This document shows positions 16,060-25,726 of a stretch of 64,000 bases of DNA, in pieces. Below the pieces are notes generated by a model. That model did no database searches and had not been told where the DNA came from. It was given only the letters and a program-made list of their open reading frames with translations. A program made the translations under genes and the position numbers. This DNA comes from Bacteroidota bacterium (lineage in GTDB: Bacteria > Bacteroidota > Bacteroidia > Bacteroidales > VadinHA17): the NCBI GenBank assembly GCA_018262715.1, contig JADFDS010000003.1, forward strand, positions 37,063 to 101,062. The letters are read 5' to 3'. Position 1 is the stretch's first letter. Each line of letters opens with the position of its first letter.

Positions 16060-16140
16060 TTTCCGCTGCTGCTACTGAAATACAAATGTGGCAATTAATT
16101 TATAAATTGGCATTGATTCTTTTATCCACGGCAGACTGAT

Positions 16141-17592
16141 TTGAGGCGAAAGTTCCTTATCAATATCACCTTCCTCCTGACAGTGAGCATCCTGGTCAAG
16201 GCTTTCTGGGTGCTGGGCATAGACCGCACTGTTCAGAACGTGGTTGGCGAAACCGCCTACGGAAGCTATTTTTCACTTTTCAGCTTCTCAGTGCTCTTCA
16301 CCCTCCTGCTTGACCTGGGACTCTCGGGATTCAACAACCGCGCTGTATCGGCTGATCCTGCAAGGGTAAGGATCTACTTTGGCAATGTGCTGGTAATAAG
16401 ACTCTTTCTCACAGCGGTATACTTCCTTGTCTCTATCAGCGTTGCTTATGCCCTGGGTTACCGGGAAGGGCAGATAACAATACTGCTGGTACTCATGCTG
16501 AACCAGGTGATGGCATCAATGATCCTCTGGCTCCGGTCAAGCATAAGCGGCATGCAGTACCTCTTCCTTGACAGCCTCCTTTCCGTAGCCGACAGGCTGG
16601 TGATGATAGTCATCTGCTCGGTGCTCCTGTGGGGCGGAGTTACTACCGGTGGGTTCAGGATAGAATGGTTTGTATGGGCCCAGACAGCTGCCTATTTTAC
16701 GGTGATGTGCGCTGCATTCATAATAGTGGTGCGCAAGGGGAGGGTTGCAGCAGTGAAGCCTGATACCTCAGTTCTGAAGAGCATCATCATGACCGGGCTG
16801 CCCTATTCGGTGGTGGTCTTTGCAATGACACTCTACTGGAGAATGGATTCGGTGATGATTGAACGGTTGCTTCCTGACGGGGCCACCCGGGCCGGCAACT
16901 ACGCCCAGGCCTTCAGGCTCTTCGATGCGCTGGCAATGATTCCTGTGCTGTTTGGCGGGATGCTGCTTCCCATAATGACACGGGGACTGTCATCAGACAG
17001 TGATATCAGGCCTCTGGCAAGGATGGCCGGCCGGATGCTCATAGTCCCGCTGGGGATAGGTGCGGTGACCCTCGCCACGTTTCCGGCTGAGATGCTCGAC
17101 ATTCTCTATACCTCACCGGTTGAGAACGCCGTGACCGCTTTCAGGATACTGATGATTACCCTCGTACCCGTTGGAGTGATATACATTTACAGCACAATGC
17201 TTACTGCTTCATGGAAACTTAAAATGCTTGGGGTAATAACAGTGTCAGGCATGATCATCAACCTTTCACTCAACCGGATCCTCATTCCGGAGCTGGGCCC
17301 GTCAGGAGCTGCCTGTACCGCTCTGGTCACTCAATCCCTGGTTGCCGTGGCTTGCATGCTGACCGTGAGAAGGACGATGTCCGGCATTGCCGGGAACGGA
17401 AGGATTCTTCTGTTCCTGCTGATGCTTGGACTGACCTTCCTGGCCGGGTGGCTCCTGAGCAGGACAGGTATCCCGTGGACAGCTGCAGCCGCCTTACAGC
17501 TTGCGGCAGGGATCCTCCTGGCCCTCCTTTTCAGGTTCATCGAGCCTCTCTCCAGCCTCAAACTGATCACCGGGAGGTTCGGAACTGCCTGA
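16141..17592 (+). CDS. Polysaccharide flippase (Wzx/MATE-like exporter)
   Basis: This 483-residue protein has about 12-14 predicted membrane helices, in the MOP superfamily layout of lipid-linked oligosaccharide flippases. It opens with a short basic stretch then LINITFLLTVSILVKAFWVLGIDRTVQNVVG, typical of the Bacteroidota oligosaccharide flippase group. The start is a TTG at 16141; no in-frame ATG or GTG lies between it and the upstream stop at 16114, and the next in-frame ATG would remove the first helices. It is divergent from the GT4 gene (81 bp between). It probably flips a lipid-linked sugar across the inner membrane. Confidence 0.85.
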   Translation: MRRKFLINITFLLTVSILVKAFWVLGIDRTVQNVVGETAYGSYFSLFSFSVLFTLLLDLGLSGFNNRAVSADPARVRIYFGNVLVIRLFLTAVYFLVSISVAYALGYREGQITILLVLMLNQVMASMILWLRSSISGMQYLFLDSLLSVADRLVMIVICSVLLWGGVTTGGFRIEWFVWAQTAAYFTVMCAAFIIVVRKGRVAAVKPDTSVLKSIIMTGLPYSVVVFAMTLYWRMDSVMIERLLPDGATRAGNYAQAFRLFDALAMIPVLFGGMLLPIMTRGLSSDSDIRPLARMAGRMLIVPLGIGAVTLATFPAEMLDILYTSPVENAVTAFRILMITLVPVGVIYIYSTMLTASWKLKMLGVITVSGMIINLSLNRILIPELGPSGAACTALVTQSLVAVACMLTVRRTMSGIAGNGRILLFLLMLGLTFLAGWLLSRTGIPWTAAAALQLAAGILLALLFRFIEPLSSLKLITGRFGTA

Positions 17593-17599
17593 AAAGTGT

Positions 17600-17607
17600 T
17601 ATTTTTG
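17600..17607 (+). promoter_or_regulatory. Putative -7 promoter box (TATTTTTG)
   Basis: Matches TAnnTTTG and ends 26 bp before the ATG at 17634, just after the flippase stop. It suggests that the following two genes have their own promoter. Confidence 0.45.
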
Positions 17608-17633
17608 AATTTGTAAACAAAAGGGCCTTTATC

Positions 17634-18161
17634 ATGAAACGGTTTATTACCGGTATTTTCCTTTTGATGATATGTACATACCTCTTCCCGCAGAAGTCGG
17701 ACAGGCTGTCGCACCAGGTACTTGTGCCGGCTGGTAACATTGTTACACACACAGGTCTGACTTACCAGCAGACAATTGGCGAGACGGCCGTGGAGGTGTC
17801 ACTTCCCTCTTTTTACAACCTGTCACAGGGCTTTCAGCAGCCGAGGTTTATCCCGGAGCAGAAACTGCCTGACAGGGAGGGAAACGGGGTTGACTTCTTC
17901 CCCAATCCGCTTACCGAAAGCAGCGAAGCCGGCCCCTGGGTTCTTACAATAAGAGTCTACGGAGTGATGGCAAGACATTACAGGATCTTCATCTACACCC
18001 TGCCGGGCTCACTGATGTACACTGATGAACTCGACCTTTCTGCTGAGCATGATTACAGGCACAAAGTCAGCCTTGTCCACTACAACAAAGGAATCTATGT
18101 CGCCAACGTGATCAGTACCGACGGCGTTATAAACAGGTCATTTAAGATTGAAAAACTATAA
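17634..18161 (+). CDS. Exported protein with type IX secretion C-terminal sorting domain
   Basis: This 175-residue protein begins with a signal peptide (MKRFITGIFLLMICTYLFPQ). The middle contains YQQTIGETAVEVS and NLSQGFQQP, a short module seen before the sorting domain in many Bacteroidota exported proteins. The last 80 residues have the FPNPL start, beta strands, KGIYVANVISTDG and a basic end (SFKIEKL), as in type A T9SS sorting domains. It is therefore probably surface-attached or secreted, yet little is left for a functional domain. The next gene starts 10 bp later. Confidence 0.75.
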   Translation: MKRFITGIFLLMICTYLFPQKSDRLSHQVLVPAGNIVTHTGLTYQQTIGETAVEVSLPSFYNLSQGFQQPRFIPEQKLPDREGNGVDFFPNPLTESSEAGPWVLTIRVYGVMARHYRIFIYTLPGSLMYTDELDLSAEHDYRHKVSLVHYNKGIYVANVISTDGVINRSFKIEKL

Positions 18162-18171
18162 ACCAAAGGGT

Positions 18172-19116
18172 ATGAAAAGAGTCTCTTCTTATGCGATGGC
18201 AATACTGGTGGTTCTGGTGGCAGCGACTCTTACGGCAGGGGCTCAGGGAACAGTCCCGGCCGGTATCAACTACCAGGCCGTGGCCCGTGACAACAGCGGC
18301 AACGAGCTGGTTAGCACACCAATAGAGGTGCGGTTCTCTATCAGGAAAGAGTCACCCACCGGTGAGATCATTTACCAGGAGGTTTTTACAAATGTTACTA
18401 CCTCCAGGTACGGGGTTTTTTCGCTCATGATTGGACAGGGCGCTCCGGTTTTAGGCACCTTTGGTGCGATAGACTGGTCAACTGCCAACCATTACCTGAC
18501 TGTGGAGGTCAAGTTTGAGAATCTGTTCATGGATATGGGCACGATGCAGTTCATGGCTGTGCCGTACGCGCTCTATGCCGCCAAATCACTTGAACGCGGC
18601 CCGGCCGGCCCTGCCGGCCCCAAGGGTGACCCGGGCGACCCGGCAACGGATACTGACGATCAGAAATTAATTTATGACCAGGGGACGAAGCTTCTCTCAA
18701 TCGAATCAGGAAACACAGTCCGGCTGGATACAATTATAGCATTCAGGGCAAGAAACCTTTTATCAGATATTGCCCCTCAGATTACCAATGTGATAATGAC
18801 ATATGATGAACCTGACCTGAGCATCGGAGGTGGTTTCAATGCAGGGACCGGAATTTTCACAGCCCCGGCTGATGGCATCTACACTTTCAATGTATCCTAT
18901 TTTGCAGACGGCAACGGAGGCTCACGTGAAGTTTCGATCTATGTCAACTCCGCACCTTATGAAAAACTAGCCGTTGAAATTGGAAGCGGTACCACTATGA
19001 CAGTCAGGTCAATAACAATCAGATTAAGCAGAGGTAACACTGTAAGTGTAAATATTTATACAGGTACTGCAACCCAGACAGGCACAGGCTCCTTCGCCGG
19101 CTACAAGGTTGGTTAA
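18172..19116 (+). CDS. Exported collagen-like/C1q-like protein
   Basis: This 314-residue protein has a signal peptide ending TAGAQG. Residues about 25-140 form a conserved Bacteroidota N-terminal region (PAGINYQAVARDNSGN ... PYALYAAKS). Residues 143-157 are five Gly-X-Y triplets (GPAGPAGPKGDPGDP), a short collagen-like stalk. Residues about 185-314 look like a C1q/TNF-type jelly roll (FTAPADGIYTFNVSYF, end GSFAGYKVG). C1q heads normally trimerise and bind ligands. The ATG at 18172 follows AAAGGG; a TTG start at 18148 overlapping the previous gene is less likely. It is probably cotranscribed with the T9SS-type gene before it. Ligand unknown. Confidence 0.8.
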   Translation: MKRVSSYAMAILVVLVAATLTAGAQGTVPAGINYQAVARDNSGNELVSTPIEVRFSIRKESPTGEIIYQEVFTNVTTSRYGVFSLMIGQGAPVLGTFGAIDWSTANHYLTVEVKFENLFMDMGTMQFMAVPYALYAAKSLERGPAGPAGPKGDPGDPATDTDDQKLIYDQGTKLLSIESGNTVRLDTIIAFRARNLLSDIAPQITNVIMTYDEPDLSIGGGFNAGTGIFTAPADGIYTFNVSYFADGNGGSREVSIYVNSAPYEKLAVEIGSGTTMTVRSITIRLSRGNTVSVNIYTGTATQTGTGSFAGYKVG

Positions 19117-19130
19117 AGGCTTACGGTCCC

Positions 19131-20300
19131 TTAGTAGATCATACCAAAATGCCATAGAGGAACGATATTCAGGTAACCATGTTCAATTCCGTCTCTGACA
19201 ATAAAGCCATTATCTAAACCCTGAATCTGCTTCAACCCTTTGCTTTTTCCACCAACCTCAAAGGTAAAATCATCAATCCTGAAATCAGCTGCGGGAGATG
19301 TAATTACATCATATTTTAACCTTAGCTGGTTCAGGAAAAATGTTTCCCTTATGTTCCCGGGATTCGGGTCGACACTTGCGAGATTGTAAATCAGATTAGT
19401 GTTGTCGAGATATACTTTGTCTACTTTGCCCAAACCTCTTATTCCCCCGGTGGCATCCCTGAGCTGGGTAATCAATCCGGCTTCTTCAATAAACAGGCAA
19501 TAATCTGCAATATTATTCCGGCTCGCGACAAGAGCAGTTGCTATGCTTGTCATATTAGGCTTGAATGGAACGCTTTTAGCAATAATAGCCAGTAATTGCT
19601 TTAACTTTCTCCCGGTTGATACGTTCATTCCTGCATACACCGGAATATCAGTTTCAAGGGTGTGGTTGACAATCTGCTGAAGTTTTCTTTCAAAATCTTC
19701 CTCCAGTGAAAATGGGTAGTACCCTCTCTTCAGATAGTCTTCAAAGAGTGGTAATGGGTGTTTTATTTGAGGTAGCCCCGCTTTATGCGACAGGATTTCC
19801 TCCAGGGTAAACGTCCGGGAAGCAACATGGTGAAACAATTGCAAATATTCCCTGAACGATAAACCTTGCAGGTTATACATAACCGCCCTGCGGCTCAGGT
19901 CAGAGGCCCCTTTTTTAATGTCCAGAACAGAAGAACCTGAAAACACAATTTTAAGTTCCGGATGGTAATCGTAGATCAGTTTCAACTCCCTGGCCCAGTC
20001 CTTGTATTTATGTATTTCATCAACAAACAAATACTTTCCGTTACGTTTAACAAAAGCATCAGCCAGATCAGTTAACCTGTTGTCAGAAAAGTAAAAGTCC
20101 TCTGCTGTCACATAGAGCGTCTCAGGAATATCCAGGTTCATTTTGATATGCTGCAATACCAAAGTCGTCTTTCCTACCCCACGAGGGCCGGTAAGCCCTA
20201 TCATTCTGTTTTCCCAGTTTATTTCAGGATAGATGTACCGCAGGAAACGGGTATCTGTCTCTTTCAGAAGTTTTATAAAATGCTCAAATAACTTTTCCAT
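19131..20300 (-). CDS. AAA+ ATPase with C-terminal DUF4143
   Basis: This 389-residue protein carries a Walker A motif GPRGVGKTT (Lys44) and a Walker B-like YLFVDEIHKY. A winged-helix and DUF4143 region follows, with DYCLFIEEAGLI and a nuclease-like FRIDDFTFEVGGKSKG near the end. These AAA_14/DUF4143 proteins are abundant, patchily distributed and of unknown function; some are thought to be linked to mobile or defence genes. The ATG at 20300 (MEKLFEHF) is preferred to a GTG at 20348. Its codons are more AT-rich than its neighbours', fitting acquisition. A -7 box sits 16 bp upstream and a perfect palindrome about 65 bp upstream. Confidence 0.88.
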   Translation of the reverse strand: MEKLFEHFIKLLKETDTRFLRYIYPEINWENRMIGLTGPRGVGKTTLVLQHIKMNLDIPETLYVTAEDFYFSDNRLTDLADAFVKRNGKYLFVDEIHKYKDWARELKLIYDYHPELKIVFSGSSVLDIKKGASDLSRRAVMYNLQGLSFREYLQLFHHVASRTFTLEEILSHKAGLPQIKHPLPLFEDYLKRGYYPFSLEEDFERKLQQIVNHTLETDIPVYAGMNVSTGRKLKQLLAIIAKSVPFKPNMTSIATALVASRNNIADYCLFIEEAGLITQLRDATGGIRGLGKVDKVYLDNTNLIYNLASVDPNPGNIRETFFLNQLRLKYDVITSPAADFRIDDFTFEVGGKSKGLKQIQGLDNGFIVRDGIEHGYLNIVPLWHFGMIY

Positions 20301-20316
20301 GGCAGTTAATATTCTG

Positions 20317-20324
20317 CAAAGATA
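20317..20324 (-). promoter_or_regulatory. Putative -7 promoter box (TATCTTTG, minus strand)
   Basis: The complement reads TATCTTTG, 16 bp before the ATPase ATG at 20300, so the leader should be about 10 nt. Confidence 0.5.
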
Positions 20325-20363
20325 TAATAATGCACCATAAAAGGTCACATATACATTAAAAAC

Positions 20364-20378
20364 GCACTATTATAGTGC
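20364..20378. promoter_or_regulatory. Perfect 15-bp palindrome upstream of the DUF4143 ATPase gene
   Basis: GCACTA-TTA-TAGTGC has two 6-bp arms around a 3-base centre and sits 40 bp upstream of the -7 box, where a -33 element or operator would lie. It is AT-rich inside with G/C ends, like a dimeric repressor site. No regulator gene is adjacent. The 230-bp gap between this gene and prfB holds nothing else clear apart from an imperfect inverted repeat at 20416-20462. Confidence 0.5.
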
Positions 20379-20504
20379 AAATATTGCCCATTTGGATATA
20401 ATTATACACCTGAATGCGGGGCGTCCGGTCCCGAAATACCATGTCGGCCCCCAGACGCCCGCACCACTACTGGTTATTACCAGCTGGCTCTTGCCTAATT
20501 TGAC

Positions 20505-20512
20505 TATATTTG
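20505..20512 (+). promoter_or_regulatory. Putative -7 promoter box of prfB (TATATTTG)
   Basis: Exact match to TAnnTTTG, ending 18 bp before the prfB ATG at 20531. Confidence 0.55.
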
Positions 20513-20530
20513 CGCAAACTTTTACATGAC

Positions 20531-21623
20531 ATGATAACCAATGACCAGATACAGGACCTCGTTGAACGCCGGGATGCGTTAAGGAGGTATCTTTGACGTC
20601 GATGCCAGACTAAACGAAATCAAGGAAAAGGAAGAGATTACCCACTCGGACGGATTCTGGAATGACCCGAAAAAAGCAGAGGAACTCATGAAGGAGATAT
20701 CCTCTGTTAAGAGCTGGACCACGGCTTTCGCCAAAGTCGACACTGCCGTTGAGGACATGCTCGTCCTGTACGACTTCTTCAAAGAGGGTGAAGTCACCGA
20801 TGAGGAGATGGGTCAGCAATATGATAAAACCCTCGCAGCAGTAGAAAAACTTGAGCTCCGCAACATGCTGCGCCGTGAGGAGGACCGCCTCGGCGCCGTC
20901 CTCAAGATCAATGCAGGCGCCGGTGGCACAGAAAGCAATGACTGGGCACAGATGCTCATGAGAATGTACCTCATGTGGGGAGAGAAGAGCGGGTATAAGA
21001 TCACAGAGGCATACTACCAGGCAGGCGACGAAGCCGGAATAAAGACTGTAACCCTCGAGTTCGAGGGTGAAAACGCCTATGGATACCTCAAGAGCGAGAA
21101 CGGCGTCCACCGCCTGGTCCGCATATCACCCTTCAACGCACAGGGCAAACGACAGACGACATTCGCATCGGTCTTCGTCGCTCCGCTGGTTGATGATGAC
21201 ATTGTCGTCGAGATCAATCCGGCCGATATTACCTGGGAGACCTTCCGCTCATCAGGCGCCGGCGGCCAGAACGTCAACAAGGTGGAGACCGCCGTCCGCC
21301 TCCGCCATGCCCCCACCGGCCTCGTCATCGAGAACCAGGAGTCACGTTCCCAGGGACAAAACAAGGAGAACGCCCTCCGCCTCCTCAGGTCACACCTTTA
21401 TGAGATGGAACTGCGCAAAAGGATGGATGAACAGGCAAAGATCGAGGGTGCAAAGAAAAAGATTGAATGGGGCTCACAGATCAGATCGTATACCCTGCAC
21501 CCATATAAGCTGGTAAAGGACCTGCGCACCGGTTACGAGGCAGGCAATGCCCAGGCCGTACTCGACGGTGAGATTGATGAGTTCATCAAGGCGTACCTGA
21601 TGGAGTTCGGCGGCAAAGAGTGA
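20531..21623 (+). CDS. prfB: Peptide chain release factor 2, with programmed +1 frameshift
   Basis: RF2 ends translation at UGA and UAA. The reading frame starts at the ATG at 20531 and runs 21 codons to an in-frame TGA at 20594-20596; a +1 shift then continues from 20595 to 21623, giving about 363 residues, the normal RF2 length. The joined coding parts are 20531-20593 and 20595-21623. Key residues are the stop-codon-reading tripeptide SPF (about 199-201) and the catalytic GGQ (Gln at about 246) in [15 protein letters not shown]. The shift makes RF2 regulate itself: low RF2 lets ribosomes pause at TGA and slip. The PrmC enzyme that methylates the GGQ glutamine is encoded at 27805-28671. Confidence 0.96.
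20582..20597 (+). other. prfB recoding site: internal SD, slippery CTT, TGA C
   Basis: The sequence is AGGAGGTATCTTTGAC. AGGAGG (20582-20587) is a full anti-SD match placed 3 nt before the slippery CTT (20591-20593), followed by TGA (20594-20596) and a C, a weak termination context. This is the classic RF2 frameshift cassette. Its strong SD is notable because genes in this window start without clear SDs. Confidence 0.95.
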
Positions 21624-21697
21624 ACTCTCATGATAAAAAGCATGGTTTAACAGCCTTACAACACATTAATTTACAACCCTCAGCAACATAAATCCTG

Positions 21698-23563
21698 ATG
21701 GATAAGAAAAAGAAGCTATTTGAACAATTTCCGCCTGTCTCCGCAACGGAGTGGATGGAGAAGATCACTGCTGATCTGAAGGGCGCTGACTTTACCAGGA
21801 AACTTGTCTGGAAAACACGCGACGGCCTTTCTGTCATGCCCTTCTACAGGCAGGAGGACCTTGACACTCTGCCTCACAGCAACCTGCTTCCGGGTGATTT
21901 CCCCTTTGTAAGGGGAGTGGCAGTGAAGGGTAACAACTGGTTCATCCGCCAGGATATAACGGTGACAGACTATAAGGCTGCCAACGCCAAAGCTCTTGAC
22001 ATACTGATGAGAGGCATCACCTCGCTTGGCTTTGTCATCGCAGACTCGCAGACGGCCACCCCGGAGACCGTCGCACAGCTCCTTAAGGATATTCATCCGG
22101 AGAGCATTGAGATCAGTTTTTCAATCGCCGGCAGGGCGAAAGAGCTCGTTGCCGCACTTAAGGGATACCTCCGCTCATCAGGCGCTGACCTGAAGCAGGT
22201 GAACATAACCGTCTCGGCTGACCCGCTGGGCAGGCTGGCCGCCAACGGCAAGCTGTGCGTGCCCGTTGACCAGGGCCTCGATTACCTGGCAGGCCTCGTC
22301 AGCGATGCGGCAGAGACACCGGGCATTAAGTGCGTCGAGCCCTCAGGCACCCTTTTCAGCAATGCCGGCGCTGGCCCCGTCGCTGAGCTGGCATATACGC
22401 TGTCACTAGGCAATGAATACATGGCAGCACTGACCGGAAGAGGCATTGACCCTGACACAGCGGCAGGAGCCTTCCGGTTCACACTCGCCATCGGCCCCGA
22501 CTTCTTTCCTGAGACGGCCAAACTGCGTGCAGCCAGGATGCTCTGGGCAGAGATAGTCAGTGCCTACGGCACGAAGGAACCCGGATCAGCCCTGATGCAC
22601 ATCCATTCGGTCACAGGCAGGTGGAACAAGACCCTCTATGACCCGTACGTCAACATGCTCAGGACCCAGACCGAAGCTATGTCGGCTGTTCTTGGCGGCG
22701 CAGAGTCAGTAACAGTGGAACCATTCGATACAGTGTTCCGGACTGCAAGCGACTTCTCGGAGAGGATCGCCCGCAACCAGCAGCTGTTGCTGATGGAAGA
22801 GGCGCACCTCGGAAAGATTGCTGACCCGGGAGCCGGATCATATTACATAGAGGAACTGACCTCAATGACAGCCCGCGAGGCCTGGAAACTATTCCTTGAG
22901 ATTGAAAACGAGGGAGGATTCCTTGCAGCCCTTCGCAAAGGGATGATACAGCAGCGCATCAGTGAGGCTGCTGCAACGCGCAAGGCTGACATGGCAAAAA
23001 GAAAGGAAGTCCTTCTGGGTACAAACCAGTATCCTGATTTCAGGGAGAAAAAATCGCCGGAACATGATCCGGGAAAACTTTTTAAAGAATACGCTGCCTC
23101 AGCTGACGAGGAGGTAAGGCCTATCCTCCCTGCCCGCGGTGCAGATGAGTTCGAGAAGCTGAGACTGGCAACGGAAAAGTCCGGCCGCAGGCCGCTGGTT
23201 TTCATGCTCACTATCGGTGATCTTGCCATGCGCAGGGCAAGGGCACAGTTCTCATCCAATTTTTTCGCAGTGGCCGGCTATGAGGTGCAGGACAATAACG
23301 GTTTTGCAGGCGTCGCCGAAGGCGTCAATGCAGCCATCGGAGCAAAGGCAGACATAATTGTCATCTGCAGTTCTGACGAAGAATATGCCACACTTGCGAA
23401 AGAGGCCTTTAAGGCAACAGGCGGAAAGGCTGTCTTTGTGGTGGCAGGAAATCCGCCATGCACGGAAGACCTCAAGACCGAAGGAGTGGAGCACTTCATC
23501 AGCATCAAATCCAATGTGCTTGAGACACTGCAAATGTTCAACAGGATACTCGGAATAAACTGA
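21698..23563 (+). CDS. mutA: Methylmalonyl-CoA mutase, small subunit
   Basis: This 621-residue protein is the beta (small) subunit of the heterodimeric adenosylcobalamin-dependent methylmalonyl-CoA mutase. It has the N-terminal linker (LFEQFPPVSATEWMEKITADLKG), a TIM-barrel region with [11 protein letters not shown] and MHIHSVTGRWNKTLYDPYVNMLRTQTEAMSA-like blocks, and a degenerate B12-binding-like C-terminal domain (about 510-621). The cobalamin-binding DxHxxG is absent, as is normal for this structural subunit. The large subunit starts 6 bp later. Together they interconvert succinyl-CoA and methylmalonyl-CoA, the key step of propionate formation or use. Confidence 0.95.
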   Translation: MDKKKKLFEQFPPVSATEWMEKITADLKGADFTRKLVWKTRDGLSVMPFYRQEDLDTLPHSNLLPGDFPFVRGVAVKGNNWFIRQDITVTDYKAANAKALDILMRGITSLGFVIADSQTATPETVAQLLKDIHPESIEISFSIAGRAKELVAALKGYLRSSGADLKQVNITVSADPLGRLAANGKLCVPVDQGLDYLAGLVSDAAETPGIKCVEPSGTLFSNAGAGPVAELAYTLSLGNEYMAALTGRGIDPDTAAGAFRFTLAIGPDFFPETAKLRAARMLWAEIVSAYGTKEPGSALMHIHSVTGRWNKTLYDPYVNMLRTQTEAMSAVLGGAESVTVEPFDTVFRTASDFSERIARNQQLLLMEEAHLGKIADPGAGSYYIEELTSMTAREAWKLFLEIENEGGFLAALRKGMIQQRISEAAATRKADMAKRKEVLLGTNQYPDFREKKSPEHDPGKLFKEYAASADEEVRPILPARGADEFEKLRLATEKSGRRPLVFMLTIGDLAMRRARAQFSSNFFAVAGYEVQDNNGFAGVAEGVNAAIGAKADIIVICSSDEEYATLAKEAFKATGGKAVFVVAGNPPCTEDLKTEGVEHFISIKSNVLETLQMFNRILGIN

Positions 23564-23569
23564 CGGGAG

Positions 23570-25726
23570 ATGAGCAAAAGACCAAAATTTACTGATATTG
23601 ACCCCCTGAAGGTGACAGTGCCTTCAAGAGACAAACAGAAGTGGGAGAAAGAGAACGGCATCAGCCCGCAGTGGGAGACTCCCGAAAGAATTCGCCTCAA
23701 GAGCGTTTATTCCCGTGAAGACCTGAAGGGCATGGAGCACCTGCAGTATGCTGCCGGTGTACCACCGTACCTCCGCGGGCCTTATTCGGCCATGTACACC
23801 ATGAAGCCATGGACAATCAGGCAGTATGCCGGATTCTCCACCGCTGAAGAGTCGAACGCCTTCTACCGCAGGAACCTTGCTGCAGGCCAGAAGGGACTAT
23901 CGGTTGCTTTTGACCTTGCAACACACCGCGGATATGACTCTGATCATGAGCGCGTTGTGGGTGATGTAGGGAAAGCCGGCGTGGCAGTTGACTCGGTGCA
24001 GGATATGAAGATCCTCTTTGACCAGATCCCCCTCAGGGAGATGTCGGTATCGATGACAATGAACGGGGCGGTGCTGCCCGTAATGGCATTTTACATAGTG
24101 GCAGGGCTGGAGCAGGGAGCAAAGCTGAGTGAGTTGCAGGGCACTATTCAGAATGATATCCTGAAGGAGTTCATGGTTCGCAACACATACATCTACCCGC
24201 CTGCATTCTCGATGCGGATCATCGCCGACATATTCAGGTACACCTCTGAGAAGATGCCGAAGTTCAACAGCATCTCAATATCGGGGTATCACATGCAGGA
24301 AGCAGGCGCCACAGCGGATATAGAACTGGCTTATACCCTGGCCGACGGCCTTGAGTACCTCCGCACCGGGGTGAATTCCGGCATGAACATAGACGACTTC
24401 GCGCCGCGGCTCTCTTTTTTCTGGGCCAGCGGCATGAACTTCTTCATGGAGATAGCCAAGATGAGGGCGGCAAGGATGCTATGGGCGAAGTTAGTCAGCC
24501 AGTTCAACCCGAAGAATCCGAAGTCACTGGCGCTCCGGACCCATACCCAGACATCGGGATGGAGCCTTACCGAGCAGGACCCGTTCAACAACGTCGGGCG
24601 TACCTGCATCGAGGCTATGGCTGCAGCGCTGGGCCATACCCAGAGTCTGCACACCAACGCCCTTGACGAGGCCATTGCACTGCCTACCGATTTCTCTGCA
24701 AGGATTGCTCGCAACACCCAGATATTCATACAGGAAGAGACCAGCATCTGCAAGTCGGTTGACCCGTGGGCCGGTTCATTTTATGTTGAGACACTCACTC
24801 ACGAGATCGCACATAAGGCATGGGAGCTGATAGAGGAGGTTGAGAGTCTGGGTGGCATGGCAAAAGCCATTGAGTCAGGCATACCCAAGATGAGGATTGA
24901 GGAGGCAGCCGCCAGGGCACAGGCAAGAATTGACTCCGGCGCTCAGACAATTGTCGGCCTCAACAGGTACAGGCTGGAGAAGGAAGACCCGCTCGAGATC
25001 CTCGAGGTTGATAACAGCGCTGTGCGCGAAGCCCAGCTGAGGAGGCTTGCCGAAGTGAAGGCAGGACGTAACGGGGAAGAGTGCCGCAGGGCGCTCGAAG
25101 CCATCACCCGTGCAGCCGAAACCGGTGAGGGAAACCTGCTCGAACTGGCCGTTGATGCTGCATCAAAGAGGGCAACACTCGGCGAAATATCTTACGCATG
25201 TGAAAAAGTAGCAGGGAGGTACAAAGCAGTGATAAGAACCATTTCAGGAGTATATTCATCAGAGTACAAATCAGATTCTGATTTTGAGGAAGCAAGGGCA
25301 ATGGCAGCCGAGTTTGCCGCCCGGGCGGGAAGACAACCCCGCATCATGATTGCCAAGATGGGGCAGGACGGCCATGACCGCGGCGCCAAGGTTATATCGA
25401 CCGGATATGCCGATATTGGATTCGACGTCGACATCGGACCACTTTTCCAGACTCCGTCCGAAGCAGCAAGACAGGCAGTGGAGAACGATGTTCACCTGCT
25501 CGGGGTCTCCAGCCTCGCCGCAGGCCATAAGACCCTTATACCGCAGGTCATAAGCGAGCTTAAGAAGCTGGGCCGGGAGGATATTCTTGTGATTGCAGGC
25601 GGGGTCATTCCGCCGCAGGACTACCAGTTCCTCTATGACGCCGGTGTGGCAGCAATCTTTGGTCCCGGCACCTCAGTTGCGAAAACGGCAAAACAGATAT
25701 TATCTTTGTTGTTGCATACGGTATGA
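23570..25726 (+). CDS. mutB: Methylmalonyl-CoA mutase, large (catalytic) subunit
   Basis: This 718-residue catalytic subunit has an N-terminal TIM barrel with [21 protein letters not shown], the substrate-binding region including Tyr and His residues ([10 protein letters not shown]), and [11 protein letters not shown]. The C-terminal cobalamin domain (about 590-718) has the base-off motif [11 protein letters not shown], with Asp600-x-His602 providing the lower cobalt ligand, then [11 protein letters not shown] and GGVIPPQDY. All catalytic features look intact. It is 6 bp after mutA and its stop overlaps the next gene's ATG (ATGA). No mutase-chaperone GTPase (MeaB/ArgK) or epimerase is present in the window. 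Confidence 0.97.
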   Translation: MSKRPKFTDIDPLKVTVPSRDKQKWEKENGISPQWETPERIRLKSVYSREDLKGMEHLQYAAGVPPYLRGPYSAMYTMKPWTIRQYAGFSTAEESNAFYRRNLAAGQKGLSVAFDLATHRGYDSDHERVVGDVGKAGVAVDSVQDMKILFDQIPLREMSVSMTMNGAVLPVMAFYIVAGLEQGAKLSELQGTIQNDILKEFMVRNTYIYPPAFSMRIIADIFRYTSEKMPKFNSISISGYHMQEAGATADIELAYTLADGLEYLRTGVNSGMNIDDFAPRLSFFWASGMNFFMEIAKMRAARMLWAKLVSQFNPKNPKSLALRTHTQTSGWSLTEQDPFNNVGRTCIEAMAAALGHTQSLHTNALDEAIALPTDFSARIARNTQIFIQEETSICKSVDPWAGSFYVETLTHEIAHKAWELIEEVESLGGMAKAIESGIPKMRIEEAAARAQARIDSGAQTIVGLNRYRLEKEDPLEILEVDNSAVREAQLRRLAEVKAGRNGEECRRALEAITRAAETGEGNLLELAVDAASKRATLGEISYACEKVAGRYKAVIRTISGVYSSEYKSDSDFEEARAMAAEFAARAGRQPRIMIAKMGQDGHDRGAKVISTGYADIGFDVDIGPLFQTPSEAARQAVENDVHLLGVSSLAAGHKTLIPQVISELKKLGREDILVIAGGVIPPQDYQFLYDAGVAAIFGPGTSVAKTAKQILSLLLHTV

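Noticed and set aside
20416..20462. Imperfect inverted repeat as a terminator or riboswitch before prfB
   Set aside because: The stem has a bulge, a long loop and no T tract, and resembles no riboswitch class I know.
20531..20596. In-frame TGA early in prfB as evidence of a pseudogene or sequencing error
   Set aside because: The stop sits in the full RF2 recoding cassette (AGGAGG, CTT, TGA, C) and the +1 frame restores a normal-length RF2.
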